From contig JACPIL010000091.1 of assembly GCA_016188105.1 (NCBI GenBank), positions 1 to 15,376 on the forward strand: DNA of 15,376 bases, in the 5' to 3' direction. Shown here one piece after another: positions 6,038 through 12,689 of this stretch (position 1 is the first letter of the stretch; each line of letters starts with the position of its first letter). Source of the DNA: Candidatus Woesearchaeota archaeon (GTDB lineage Archaea; Nanobdellota; Nanobdellia; Woesearchaeales; GW2011-AR9). The translations under genes and the position numbers were made by a program. A model generated the notes under the pieces. It worked only from the letters and a program-made list of their open reading frames with translations, did not search any database and was not told the origin of the DNA.

Positions 6038-7048
6038 ATGCAAGACCAGGATAAGATACTTTTCTTTCTGCGGACTATCGGGCCGACCATCCCTTCTAAA
6101 GTAGCAAAGCACATCAATACTGAAATTTTACTCGCCTCCGCGCATCTTTCTGATTTAGTTGCACAAGGAAAGGTGAAAGTTTCTCGTTTGAAAATTGGCG
6201 GTTCACCGTTATACTATCTTGCAGGACAGGAAGAAAAACTGTATCATTTCGCAGCAGGAAATCTAAACCCTAAGGATTTCCAAGTCTTAGAGAAGTTAAA
6301 AGAAAAAAGAATATTGCGTGAAAGCTCCTTAGATTTGCTGTCCAAGGTAGCTCTTCGCTCTTTACATGATTTTGCCGTACCTTTGCACGTAACTATCGCT
6401 GGAAATAAAGAATTATTCTGGAAATGGCATCTCCTTTCCGACCAAGAAATGAACGATTCTATCCGGGCAATTCTTTCTCCGCCGGCAAAAGAACAGAAGC
6501 TAGCAGAACCAACTCTGGAGCCTGGCTTGGAACAACAGCAAGCAACATCAATTCTAACTGCAGAAATTAAAAAACCAGAAGCACAGCAAACTTTAATCCA
6601 GGAAAAAACTGAAACAGTAAAAACCATTGAGCAACCGACCGTAGCAGAAGAAGCTCCCGTACCTAAAGCTAAAACGCGTTCCCCGCGAAAGAAAGCTTCA
6701 GCCGGAGATCAACTCCTACCTATCTTGGAAGATTATTTTACTGAAAGAAGTATCACTATCCAAGAAAAAGAGATTCTTCGCAAAAATGCTGAAATTAATT
6801 TACTGATTAAAGTCCCCTCAGTAGTAGGAAAACTAACCTATTTCTGTAAGGCCAAGAAAAAAGCAAAGTGTGATGAAGGAGACTTGTCTGCCGCTTATAT
6901 GGAAGCGCAGATAAAGAAGCTGCCCTTACTTTTTCTGTATACTCATGAACTGAGCAAAAGAGCGCAGGAAATGTTAGCTACTGATGCTTTTCAAAATGCA
7001 GTCGTAAAAAGATTAGAAAAAGACGCTGCCCAAGAGTTGATGAAATAA
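6038..7048 (+). CDS. Winged-helix protein with C-terminal nuclease-like fold
   Basis: This 336-residue protein has no name I can assign. Residues 1-70 look like a winged helix-turn-helix (ILFFLRTIGPTIPSKVAKHI, then SAHLSDLVAQGKVKVS and a wing ending in PLYYLAG). Residues about 150-220 are a low-complexity linker rich in Glu, Lys, Pro, Thr and Gln. Residues 225-336 form a compact domain with strands EINLLIKVPSV and KLTYFCKAKKK and a helix AAYMEAQI. The strand order and the Glu252 to Lys271/Lys273 spacing recall a PD-(D/E)xK restriction-like fold, but the acid normally two residues before the lysine is Phe269, so the site may be degenerate. It overlaps the FEN-1 gene by one base (TAATG), implying co-translation and a shared DNA role; both statements on function are inference. 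Confidence 0.75.
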   Translation: MQDQDKILFFLRTIGPTIPSKVAKHINTEILLASAHLSDLVAQGKVKVSRLKIGGSPLYYLAGQEEKLYHFAAGNLNPKDFQVLEKLKEKRILRESSLDLLSKVALRSLHDFAVPLHVTIAGNKELFWKWHLLSDQEMNDSIRAILSPPAKEQKLAEPTLEPGLEQQQATSILTAEIKKPEAQQTLIQEKTETVKTIEQPTVAEEAPVPKAKTRSPRKKASAGDQLLPILEDYFTERSITIQEKEILRKNAEINLLIKVPSVVGKLTYFCKAKKKAKCDEGDLSAAYMEAQIKKLPLLFLYTHELSKRAQEMLATDAFQNAVVKRLEKDAAQELMK

Positions 7049-8085
7049 TGGGCCTGCAATTCAAAGAATTGGTGGTGAAGAAAGAAATTGCTATCGCCGA
7101 TTTGAGAGGTAAGGTCTTAGCAGTTGATGCTATGAATATGCTCTACCAATTTCTGACCACCATACGTTCTCCAGACGGTTCAGTGTTAACCGACAGTAAA
7201 GGCCGAGTGACTTCACATCTTATTGGCTTATTTAGCAGAACCACTGCCTTGATGGAGCAAGGCCTCAAATTAATATTTGTATTTGATGGCCGACCGCCGG
7301 AAATTAAACAGAAAACTTGGGAGAAGAGAACCGCTATAAAAGCAGAAGCATCCCTAAAACTAAAAGAAGCAGGGGAAAATGGAGATTTTGCATCCATGCG
7401 CAAGTTTGCCGCTCGAACCGCAATCCTTACCAAGGATATGCGTGAAGATGCAAAAGCGGTCATCACTGCTTTAGGATTACCTATTGTGCAAGCCCCTTCA
7501 GAAGGAGAAGCGCAGACGGCGTATATGGTAAAGAACGGGACTGCCTATGCTTCGGTGAGCCAGGATTATGATAACCTTATTTTCAATTGTCCATTGTTAG
7601 TGCGAAATTTGTCCATCGAAGGGAGGCGCAAGAAAGCCGGCACATTAGCCTTTCAAAAGGTTAATCCTGAACTGATCTCTTTACAAGAAGTGCTCGATAA
7701 TTTGAAGTTAAATTTAGATCAATTGATTGTCCTTGCCATTCTCGTTGGAACCGATTACAACCCCGGCGGGGTAAAGGGAATCGGCCCAAAAACTGGTTTA
7801 AAATTGCTGAAGGAATATGGCACTGATTTCAAAGCTCTTTTTGAAAAAGTAGAATGGCATAAATCATATCCTGACTTGAAATGGCAGGAAGTGTTTGATA
7901 CCATCAAGAAGATGCCAGTTACTGATGATTATAATCTCGAATGGAAAAAAATTGATGAGAAAAAATTATTGTATCTATTAGTAGAGGAGCATGGTTTCAG
8001 TGAAGAACGGGTTAGAACTAAATTAGAAAAATTGAAAGAGACGCAAAAAGAGATGGCTCAGAAAGGTTTGAAGAATTTCTTTTGA
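7048..8085 (+). CDS. fen: Flap endonuclease 1
   Basis: A 345-residue archaeal FEN-1 that removes 5' flaps during Okazaki-fragment maturation and long-patch base-excision repair. The metal-binding acids line up with family numbering: Asp27 (LAVDAMN), Asp80 (VFDGRPP), Glu152 and Glu154 (PSEGEAQ), Asp173 and Asp175 (SQDYDN), Asp236 (GTDYN). The helix-hairpin-helix GGVKGIGPKTGLKLLKEYG follows. The last eight residues, QKGLKNFF, are a perfect PCNA-interacting box (Q-x-x-L-x-x-F-F). Length is normal. It starts in a one-base overlap with the preceding winged-helix gene and is followed four bases later by the CYTH gene. Confidence 0.96.
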   Translation: MGLQFKELVVKKEIAIADLRGKVLAVDAMNMLYQFLTTIRSPDGSVLTDSKGRVTSHLIGLFSRTTALMEQGLKLIFVFDGRPPEIKQKTWEKRTAIKAEASLKLKEAGENGDFASMRKFAARTAILTKDMREDAKAVITALGLPIVQAPSEGEAQTAYMVKNGTAYASVSQDYDNLIFNCPLLVRNLSIEGRRKKAGTLAFQKVNPELISLQEVLDNLKLNLDQLIVLAILVGTDYNPGGVKGIGPKTGLKLLKEYGTDFKALFEKVEWHKSYPDLKWQEVFDTIKKMPVTDDYNLEWKKIDEKKLLYLLVEEHGFSEERVRTKLEKLKETQKEMAQKGLKNFF

Positions 8086-8089
8086 TAAA

Positions 8090-8635
8090 ATGGATAATAT
8101 AGATAATATAGAAGTTGAAATCCGCAGTTTCATTTCTGCAGAAAGATATCAAGAACTATTATCATTCTTCCGCCAAGAAGGAAAATTTCTTCACGAAGAT
8201 TATCAAGAAACCTATTACTTTGATACTGAGCAGGATCTGCGTATCCAACGCAACAACACCTATTCCAAAATCTGGCTCAAGAAAGGAAAATTGCATGATG
8301 AGCATCGCGAAGAGATTGAGATTAAGTTTGATAAAGATAAATTTGAGATTCTGGAAAAATTATTTATTACTTTGGGGTACAATACTAACATCAAATGGTT
8401 TAGGAAAAGATATACTTTTGATTGGCAAGGCCTAAAGGTAATGTTGGACTACACCAAAGGTTATGGTTATATTATCGAACTGGAAAAGATGTCCAGTGAA
8501 GAAGAAAAAGAACAGGCATTAAGCTTGTTGAAAGATAAACTGCGAATGTTGAACATACCCCTAACTTCTAAAGAAGAGTTTGATGCCAAGTATAAATATT
8601 ATAAGGAGAATTGGAAGAGATTGGTTCTGGAATAA
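8090..8635 (+). CDS. CYTH-domain protein (class IV adenylate cyclase / triphosphatase family)
   Basis: A 181-residue CYTH (triphosphate tunnel metalloenzyme) protein. The N-terminal signature is EVEIR (Glu8, Glu10, Arg12), with Arg in place of the usual Lys of ExExK. Later tunnel strands are visible: YYFDTEQDLRIQ, YSKIWLKKG, REEIEIKFD, RKRYTFDW, and KVMLDYTKGYGYIIELEK with its acidic ends. Members hydrolyse triphosphates (thiamine triphosphate, inorganic triphosphate) or make cyclic AMP (CyaB); archaeal homologues are often labelled CyaB without proof. Two tandem copies of GATAATATA encode the N-terminal DNIDNI. It follows FEN-1 by four bases without a clear SD, so translation is probably coupled. 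Confidence 0.85.
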   Translation: MDNIDNIEVEIRSFISAERYQELLSFFRQEGKFLHEDYQETYYFDTEQDLRIQRNNTYSKIWLKKGKLHDEHREEIEIKFDKDKFEILEKLFITLGYNTNIKWFRKRYTFDWQGLKVMLDYTKGYGYIIELEKMSSEEEKEQALSLLKDKLRMLNIPLTSKEEFDAKYKYYKENWKRLVLE

Positions 8636-8644
8636 TTTTATAAA
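8636..8644 (+). promoter_or_regulatory. TATA box for the Trm5-like gene
   Basis: TTTTATAAA follows the CYTH stop codon directly and is centred 26 bases before the ATG at 8666, fitting a leaderless transcript. Confidence 0.6.
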
Positions 8645-8665
8645 CTAACCTGCCTTCTTTCTCCC

Positions 8666-9685
8666 ATGCTAGCAGCCTACACCGAACTCAGATACGCAGA
8701 AAAAGTAAAACAATTTCTGCTCAAGAAAGGTTTACTCCATCAAGATCATCTTCCGGTCAAAGAGCTGGACCACATTTTTTTTGCCATGCATAAGAAAGTT
8801 ACTGTGCCGAACGCCAAAGTAGTCAATACTAAATTTTCCTTTCCAGAACGTCAAAAACCAACTACGGTAGATCAATTGCTCAAAGGAAAATTAACGGCAA
8901 AAGAACTTGAACTTTTACCCAGAACTCAGGAACTAGTCGGAGAAATTCTCATACTAGAAATTCCTAACGAATTAAAAAAGAAAGAAAATATCATTGCGGA
9001 AGCCTATCTCAAAGTAAACAAACAGGTTTCTACTGTAGTCAAGAAGAGTGATTCACATAGCGGACAATTTCGCACTAGAAAAGTTACCGTTTTAGCTGGC
9101 AATAAAACCAAGGAAACAATCCATCGTGAAAACGGCATCGAATTAAAATTACATTTAGAGAAAACATACTTTTCGGCCAGGACCGGCAGTGAGCGCTTAC
9201 GAATCGCCAAACTCGTAAAACCAGGAGAGGAGGTGTTAGTGATGTTTTCTGGAGCAGCTCCATTTCCTTTGGTTATTGCGAAGAATTCAGAAGCTCGCCA
9301 CATCTATGGCGTTGAACTAAATCCTGATGCGCATACCTATGCTATGGAAAACGTGCTGCTCAATGATCTGCAGGATAAAATCACCATTATCCATGGAGAT
9401 GTCAAGCATAAGATTCCTCCCCTAAAAAAGAAATTTGACCGCATTGCCATGCCTTTGCCCAAAACCGGAGAACAATTTTTGGATTTAGCCTTGTTAAAAG
9501 TTAAGAAAGGTGGTTTTATCCATCTTTATGCATTCCTGGATGAGAAAGATATCGATCCTTACGCTAAAAAAATTCGTGAAATCTGCAAGAAGCTTGGCTA
9601 TTCGATAAAAGTATCACGCAAAGTAAAATGCGGACAGTTCTCCCCAGGAGTATTTAGGGTTTGTCTGGATTTGAAGCTGCTTTAA
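8666..9685 (+). CDS. trm5: Trm5-like tRNA (guanine-37-N1)-methyltransferase
   Basis: A 339-residue class I SAM-dependent methyltransferase of the archaeal Trm5/TYW2 family, which methylates guanine 37 next to the anticodon. The N-terminal region (1-150) is a recognition domain; then come HRENGIELKLHLEKTYFSARTGSER, the SAM loop MFSGAAPF (193-200), acidic strand end Glu217 in YGVELNPDA, and the motif IV-like AMPLPKTG (Pro263, Pro265). Two deviations from the Methanocaldococcus-type enzyme, recalled from memory: the SAM loop usually reads DMFAGVGPF, and motif IV usually reads MNLP, so the Asp before the loop is Val192 and the Asn is Pro263. It may be a divergent Trm5 subtype or a TYW2-like transferase. 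Its stop overlaps the stop of the convergent glycosyltransferase. Confidence 0.85.
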   Translation: MLAAYTELRYAEKVKQFLLKKGLLHQDHLPVKELDHIFFAMHKKVTVPNAKVVNTKFSFPERQKPTTVDQLLKGKLTAKELELLPRTQELVGEILILEIPNELKKKENIIAEAYLKVNKQVSTVVKKSDSHSGQFRTRKVTVLAGNKTKETIHRENGIELKLHLEKTYFSARTGSERLRIAKLVKPGEEVLVMFSGAAPFPLVIAKNSEARHIYGVELNPDAHTYAMENVLLNDLQDKITIIHGDVKHKIPPLKKKFDRIAMPLPKTGEQFLDLALLKVKKGGFIHLYAFLDEKDIDPYAKKIREICKKLGYSIKVSRKVKCGQFSPGVFRVCLDLKLL

Positions 9686-10938
9686 TTTTTCTTCAGCGGG
9701 TGTTTTTGTTCCCCATACACTTCCATCAACTTCTCTACCACCTTCTCTTCAGCATACAATTTCTCAACAATCTTTCTTCCTTTCTTCCCCATTTCCTTTC
9801 GCAATTCTTGATCATGCATAAGTAAAATGATAGCTTCACGCAACTGCTGGACATTTCCTGGATCAACAAGAATACCTGTCCCTTCAGCAATAGTTTCTTT
9901 AATTCCGCCAATCGCTGAAGCGATCACTGGTTTTCCTGCCGCCATCGCTTCTATTGCGATCCTACCAAATGGTTCCGGCCAGAGAGAGGGAAATACGACT
10001 ATATCTGCTTGCCAATAGAGCGAAGGAATCTCTGCATAAGGGACTGGTGGATGGATGGTAACCGGTAAATTTTTCTGTTCAATTTTTTGTTGTAGTTCTT
10101 CTTTCAATACTCCTTCTCCATACATATCAACCTGACAATCTAAACTTTGCACTGCTTCAGCCAGAATTTGGGCACCTTTCGATTGAATTAATGATCCAAG
10201 GTACAGGATCCTTATCTTTTCATTTTTTCTGGGTTCGTTCTTTATGGTGGTGGAGAATTTTTCCGCATCAAGAGCGTTAGGGATGACTATGCTTTCATAT
10301 CCTTGTTGTTTGAGCAAGCTTTGTACATAGCTGCTAATAGAGATGAGATTACAATGCTTCAAAGCTTCATTTAATTGGCTATAATAATTGTAGATGTAGC
10401 TCAAGGCTGGAGGATTGTACTTTAAGTACCATCCATTCTTCATCTTTCCAATTTCTGGGGATTCAGCTTGGCAGGATAGGAATTTGGTGAAGGAGCATTG
10501 TATTTTACACTCAGTTTTAGCATGAAAGATGCGATCTCCCTTCGGACAAAGAGTTGGGTAGCTTTCAATGGTTGCAAATAACGGAATTTGAAACTGTTTT
10601 AATTCCTCTGCAACAATAATGCTGGTGCCGATGAAATGGATTAGATCTATCTTCTGTTCTTTTATGATGATCCCTGCCTTCTCTATAACAGACTTGGGAA
10701 AAACTAATGATCTTTTTACATTCTCAACCATCCCGGAAGGAGTCCTTCCCGTTTTCAGCCTACGGTAAATAGTAACCCCATTTTTCAGTTCTTTTTTCTC
10801 TAATCCGGCATGGTGCGAGGTCAGAACAAAAACTCCTACTTTTTTCTTGGCTAAAGCAGTTGCTAGCAACTCCAGATTTATTTCGCCCCCACCCATGATT
10901 TTTGGGGGGTAATATTCAGACACAAAGAGAACCTTCAT
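9682..10938 (-). CDS. GT4-family glycosyltransferase
   Basis: A 418-residue GT-B glycosyltransferase that moves a sugar from a nucleotide-sugar donor to an acceptor, probably at the cytosolic membrane face for glycolipid, glycoprotein or cell-surface polysaccharide assembly. Seen: the acceptor-side glycine loop PPKIMGGGEINLELLATAL (11-29), a four-cysteine segment (Cys131, Cys144, Cys148, Cys156) that may bind a metal, the second Rossmann domain opening with RILYLGSLIQSKGAQIL, and the donor-site EX7E motif (Glu322 to Glu330) in EPFGRIAIEAMAAGKPVIAS. Length fits GT4. Donor and acceptor cannot be read from the sequence. No signal or membrane helix is present. It is transcribed alone from its own TATA element. 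Confidence 0.9.
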   Translation of the reverse strand: MKVLFVSEYYPPKIMGGGEINLELLATALAKKKVGVFVLTSHHAGLEKKELKNGVTIYRRLKTGRTPSGMVENVKRSLVFPKSVIEKAGIIIKEQKIDLIHFIGTSIIVAEELKQFQIPLFATIESYPTLCPKGDRIFHAKTECKIQCSFTKFLSCQAESPEIGKMKNGWYLKYNPPALSYIYNYYSQLNEALKHCNLISISSYVQSLLKQQGYESIVIPNALDAEKFSTTIKNEPRKNEKIRILYLGSLIQSKGAQILAEAVQSLDCQVDMYGEGVLKEELQQKIEQKNLPVTIHPPVPYAEIPSLYWQADIVVFPSLWPEPFGRIAIEAMAAGKPVIASAIGGIKETIAEGTGILVDPGNVQQLREAIILLMHDQELRKEMGKKGRKIVEKLYAEEKVVEKLMEVYGEQKHPLKKN

Positions 10939-10959
10939 AAGACAAATCTCTAAGAGCTG

Positions 10960-10967
10960 ATTTATAA
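10960..10967 (-). promoter_or_regulatory. TATA box for the glycosyltransferase gene
   Basis: On the minus strand this reads TTATAAAT, centred about 26 bases before the ATG at 10938. Confidence 0.55.
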
Positions 10968-10984
10968 TGCTTATGGACTAAAAG

Positions 10985-11008
10985 TTTATAAAAAATAGCT
11001 ATTTAAAC
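10985..11008 (+). promoter_or_regulatory. Two plus-strand TATA-like elements
   Basis: GTTTATAAA (10985-10993) and TATTTAAA (11001-11008) lie in a 184-base gap that holds no plus-strand gene. With usual spacing they would start transcription near 11015 or 11031, just before the structured segment at 11031-11110. Confidence 0.35.
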
Positions 11009-11030
11009 CTAAAAGAAGAAATCTTCAAGA

Positions 11031-11110
11031 GTGAAAAACGCGATGATTATGTGAACACCATTCCCTTATGGGATACGGATGTAACTGATGAGCGTTCACA
11101 GGTCTTTAAG
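11031..11110 (+). ncRNA. Candidate small structured RNA
   Basis: No convincing protein fits this gap. A perfect seven-pair stem, TGTGAAC (11050-11056) with GTTCACA (11094-11100), encloses a smaller hairpin, TCCC-TTAT-GGGA (11062-11073). An alternative stem AACGC (11037-11041) with GCGTT (11092-11096) brackets a C-box-like ATGATTA (11043-11049, six of seven matches to RUGAUGA) and a perfect D box CTGA (11085-11088). Size and boxes are compatible with an archaeal C/D-box guide RNA, but internal C'/D' boxes are poor and the terminal stem leaves unpaired bases. An H/ACA-like reading (ACA at 11098-11100) is also conceivable. A TATA-like element lies the right distance upstream. Class is unresolved. 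Confidence 0.35.
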
Positions 11111-11120
11111 AAAATAAAAA
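11111..11120 (-). terminator. U-rich tract after the PAN gene
   Basis: On the minus strand the sequence starting three bases past the PAN stop reads TTTTTATTTT. Archaeal RNA polymerase can terminate on such U-rich runs without a hairpin. Confidence 0.35.
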
Positions 11121-11122
11121 TT

Positions 11123-12349
11123 TTATCCAAACAATCCTTCTTCAGCAGAATCGTCTTCATACACGCCCATAGCTACCTTCTCAACGGCTTTCACGAAATC
11201 TTCCTGGGTGACGAAACTCCGTTCTTGCCGAATAGCAAAATATCCTGCTTCGGTACAGACAGATTGAATTTCTGCGCCACTGAAATCTCCCATACCAGCG
11301 GCAACTTCTTTCAGCTTGACCCGTTTTAAGTTCATATTTAACGTATGCACCTTCAAAATTTCTAAACGACCATCCTCATCAGGTAAACCTACCTCAACCA
11401 GCCGATCTAGTCTTCCTGGGCGTATAATGGCACTATCAAGGATGTCTAACCTATTCGTCGCCCCGACAATTTTCACATTATCAAGATGTTTAAAGCCGTC
11501 AATTTCTGCCAGCAATTGCATAAAAGTCCTGCTTACTTCCCGTTCTCCGGAAGTTCCAGTTTCGATTCTTCTTGCTGCCAAGGCATCAATTTCGTCAATA
11601 AATATAATAGACGGCGCTTTTCTTCTAGCTAAATTAAAAATATCTTTTACCAGTTTTGCTCCTTCACCAATAAATTTCTGCACTAGTTCTGAGCCAACTA
11701 CCTCAATAAATGTAGCACCGGTACTTTGTGCTACTGCTTTTGCCAGCAGTGTTTTCCCTGTTCCTGGCGGACCATACAACAAGATTCCCTTCGGCGGTTT
11801 GATTCCTACTTCCTCAAAAAGGTGGGGCTTCTTAAGTGGGAGTTCAATGACCTCCTTAACTTCGATGATGGCATTACTCAATCCACCAATAGAATCCCAG
11901 CTTTCCTTAGGCTTATCAACAATAACAAATTTTTCTACTTCAAAATTATCATTTGATTCAAATCTCTCGACAATATTAAGCGATTTCTGATCGACTAAGG
12001 CAGCATCTCCCGGTTTAAGGTCTTTAACCTGTTGAGCGATATAACAGTAGAACTTGTTTCCGTTAGGCAATTTGATAGTCGCTTTGTCGCCATGAATGCT
12101 TACTACGTCCGCAACTAATAAGGAAGGTTTTTTGAGGTTGTTTAACTCGTTATTGGCATTGTTAAATAATTCTCTGAGAATAGCGCTTTCCTGCTCTAAT
12201 CGTGCTAAAGCAGCAGCAATGTTCTTATTTTCTTCTTCTAAGCGGCCGATGGCACCGGAAAGGGATTTGCTTTCTTCCTCTTGGTCAGCATCATTAGCCT
12301 GAGAATATACAATCCCATTTTGATTTTCACTTGCGTTTGACTTCGCCAT
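11123..12349 (-). CDS. pan: Proteasome-activating nucleotidase (PAN)
   Basis: A 408-residue AAA+ ATPase that unfolds proteins and feeds them to the 20S proteasome as a hexamer. Domain order: acidic N-terminus, coiled coil at about 32-72, OB domain at about 75-130, then the AAA+ module with Walker A GPPGTGKT (193-200), pore loop Phe226-Ile227-Gly228, Walker B IIFIDE (248-253), sensor Asn299, and arginine fingers Arg310 and Arg313 in RPGRLDR. The C-terminus is GLFG: the proteasome-docking HbYX motif appears as Leu-Phe-Gly, with Phe in place of Tyr. A Cdc48-type single-ring ATPase is ruled out by the coiled coil plus OB layout. The gene is monocistronic with a TATA box 26 bases before the ATG. 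Confidence 0.95.
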   Translation of the reverse strand: MAKSNASENQNGIVYSQANDADQEEESKSLSGAIGRLEEENKNIAAALARLEQESAILRELFNNANNELNNLKKPSLLVADVVSIHGDKATIKLPNGNKFYCYIAQQVKDLKPGDAALVDQKSLNIVERFESNDNFEVEKFVIVDKPKESWDSIGGLSNAIIEVKEVIELPLKKPHLFEEVGIKPPKGILLYGPPGTGKTLLAKAVAQSTGATFIEVVGSELVQKFIGEGAKLVKDIFNLARRKAPSIIFIDEIDALAARRIETGTSGEREVSRTFMQLLAEIDGFKHLDNVKIVGATNRLDILDSAIIRPGRLDRLVEVGLPDEDGRLEILKVHTLNMNLKRVKLKEVAAGMGDFSGAEIQSVCTEAGYFAIRQERSFVTQEDFVKAVEKVAMGVYEDDSAEEGLFG

Positions 12350-12370
12350 ACTTTCTAGATATTTATGGTA

Positions 12371-12378
12371 TTTTTAAA
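12371..12378 (-). promoter_or_regulatory. TATA box for PAN
   Basis: The self-complementary-core TTTTTAAA (minus strand TTTAAAAA) is centred 26 bases before the ATG at 12349, consistent with a leaderless transcript. Confidence 0.55.
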
Positions 12379-12518
12379 TCTTTACTTATTTTGTTTAACC
12401 TTTGCGTCGATAAAAAATAAGTTTAATTTTTTATAGTTCTAGCAAAAAAGAAATCACATCTCACAAACTTTTCAAAAATGTTCTGTTTTTCCCCTTAATC
12501 TTTTATCAAAAAAGAAAT

Positions 12519-12529
12519 GTTTAAAAAGG
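12519..12529 (+). promoter_or_regulatory. TATA box for the lysine-rich micro-gene
   Basis: TGTTTAAAAAG lies in a 340-base gap between divergent PAN and the transglutaminase-like gene's 3' end. A start about 26 bases on (near 12550) would give a leader of about 29 bases that includes the SD at 12564-12569. A second AT-rich run at 12547-12560 could act instead. The rest of the gap (12379-12518) is AT-rich with nothing I can support. Confidence 0.5.
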
Positions 12530-12563
12530 AAAAATGCTTTCTTGTTCTTAAAATTATTAAAAA

Positions 12564-12569
12564 GAGGTG
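12564..12569 (+). promoter_or_regulatory. Strong Shine-Dalgarno before the 14-codon ORF
   Basis: GAGGTG is fully complementary to the conserved 16S rRNA 3' end and lies nine bases before the ATG at 12579. It is the strongest SD in the window. It selects this ATG over the one at 12572, which is only two bases away from it. Confidence 0.6.
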
Positions 12570-12578
12570 CAATGATAG

Positions 12579-12623
12579 ATGGCAAAGAAAAAAGCAGCTT
12601 CAAAGAAAAAGAAAAGACAATAA
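12579..12623 (+). CDS. Lysine-rich micro-protein, 14 residues
   Basis: A short frame encodes MAKKKAASKKKRQ followed by TAA (13 written residues after reading ATG to CAA as 14 codons: ATG, GCA, AAG, AAA, AAA, GCA, GCT, TCA, AAG, AAA, AAG, AAA, AGA, CAA, that is MAKKKAASKKKRQ with three lysines at 3-5). More than half of the residues are basic, resembling tails of histones, HU-like proteins or ribosomal proteins. A free peptide like this could bind nucleic acid, but that is inference. Support for being a gene is the surrounding set of signals: a TATA box at 12519-12529, a near-perfect SD nine bases upstream, and a hairpin terminator 26 bases after the stop. It is too short for automatic gene callers. 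The RNA itself, rather than the peptide, could be the product. Confidence 0.5.
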   Translation: MAKKKAASKKKKRQ

Positions 12624-12648
12624 ATTTCTTGTTTTTTCAAATCTTACC

Positions 12649-12680
12649 ATAACCCTCAATTTTCTGAGGGTTATCTTTTT
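12649..12680 (+). terminator. Rho-independent-like hairpin terminator
   Basis: A perfect ten-pair stem, ATAACCCTCA (12649-12658) with TGAGGGTTAT (12665-12674), has a six-base loop and is followed by CTTTTT (12675-12680). The T-run follows the hairpin only on the plus strand, so it ends the micro-gene transcript, not the minus-strand gene whose stop lies at 12690. Such bacterial-style terminators are uncommon in archaea. Confidence 0.65.
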
Positions 12681-12689
12681 ATGAATCTT

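Noticed and set aside
8094..8111. Tandem GATAATATA repeat as a regulatory or mobile repeat
   Set aside because: Two in-frame copies encode the DNIDNI start of the CYTH protein; a simple coding duplication explains them.
11316..11990. A 224-codon open frame antisense to PAN
   Set aside because: Serine- and proline-rich translation with no motif, lying wholly inside the conserved AAA+ coding region. It is a shadow frame.
12572..12652. A 26-codon frame starting MIDGKEKSS that overlaps the lysine-rich micro-ORF in another frame
   Set aside because: Its ATG is only two bases from the SD, and its stop falls inside the terminator stem. The ATG at 12579 has the correct nine-base spacing.
12649..12680. 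The hairpin as terminator of the transglutaminase-like gene
   Set aside because: On the minus strand the stem is followed by a purine-rich sequence and not a T-run; the T-run exists only on the plus strand.
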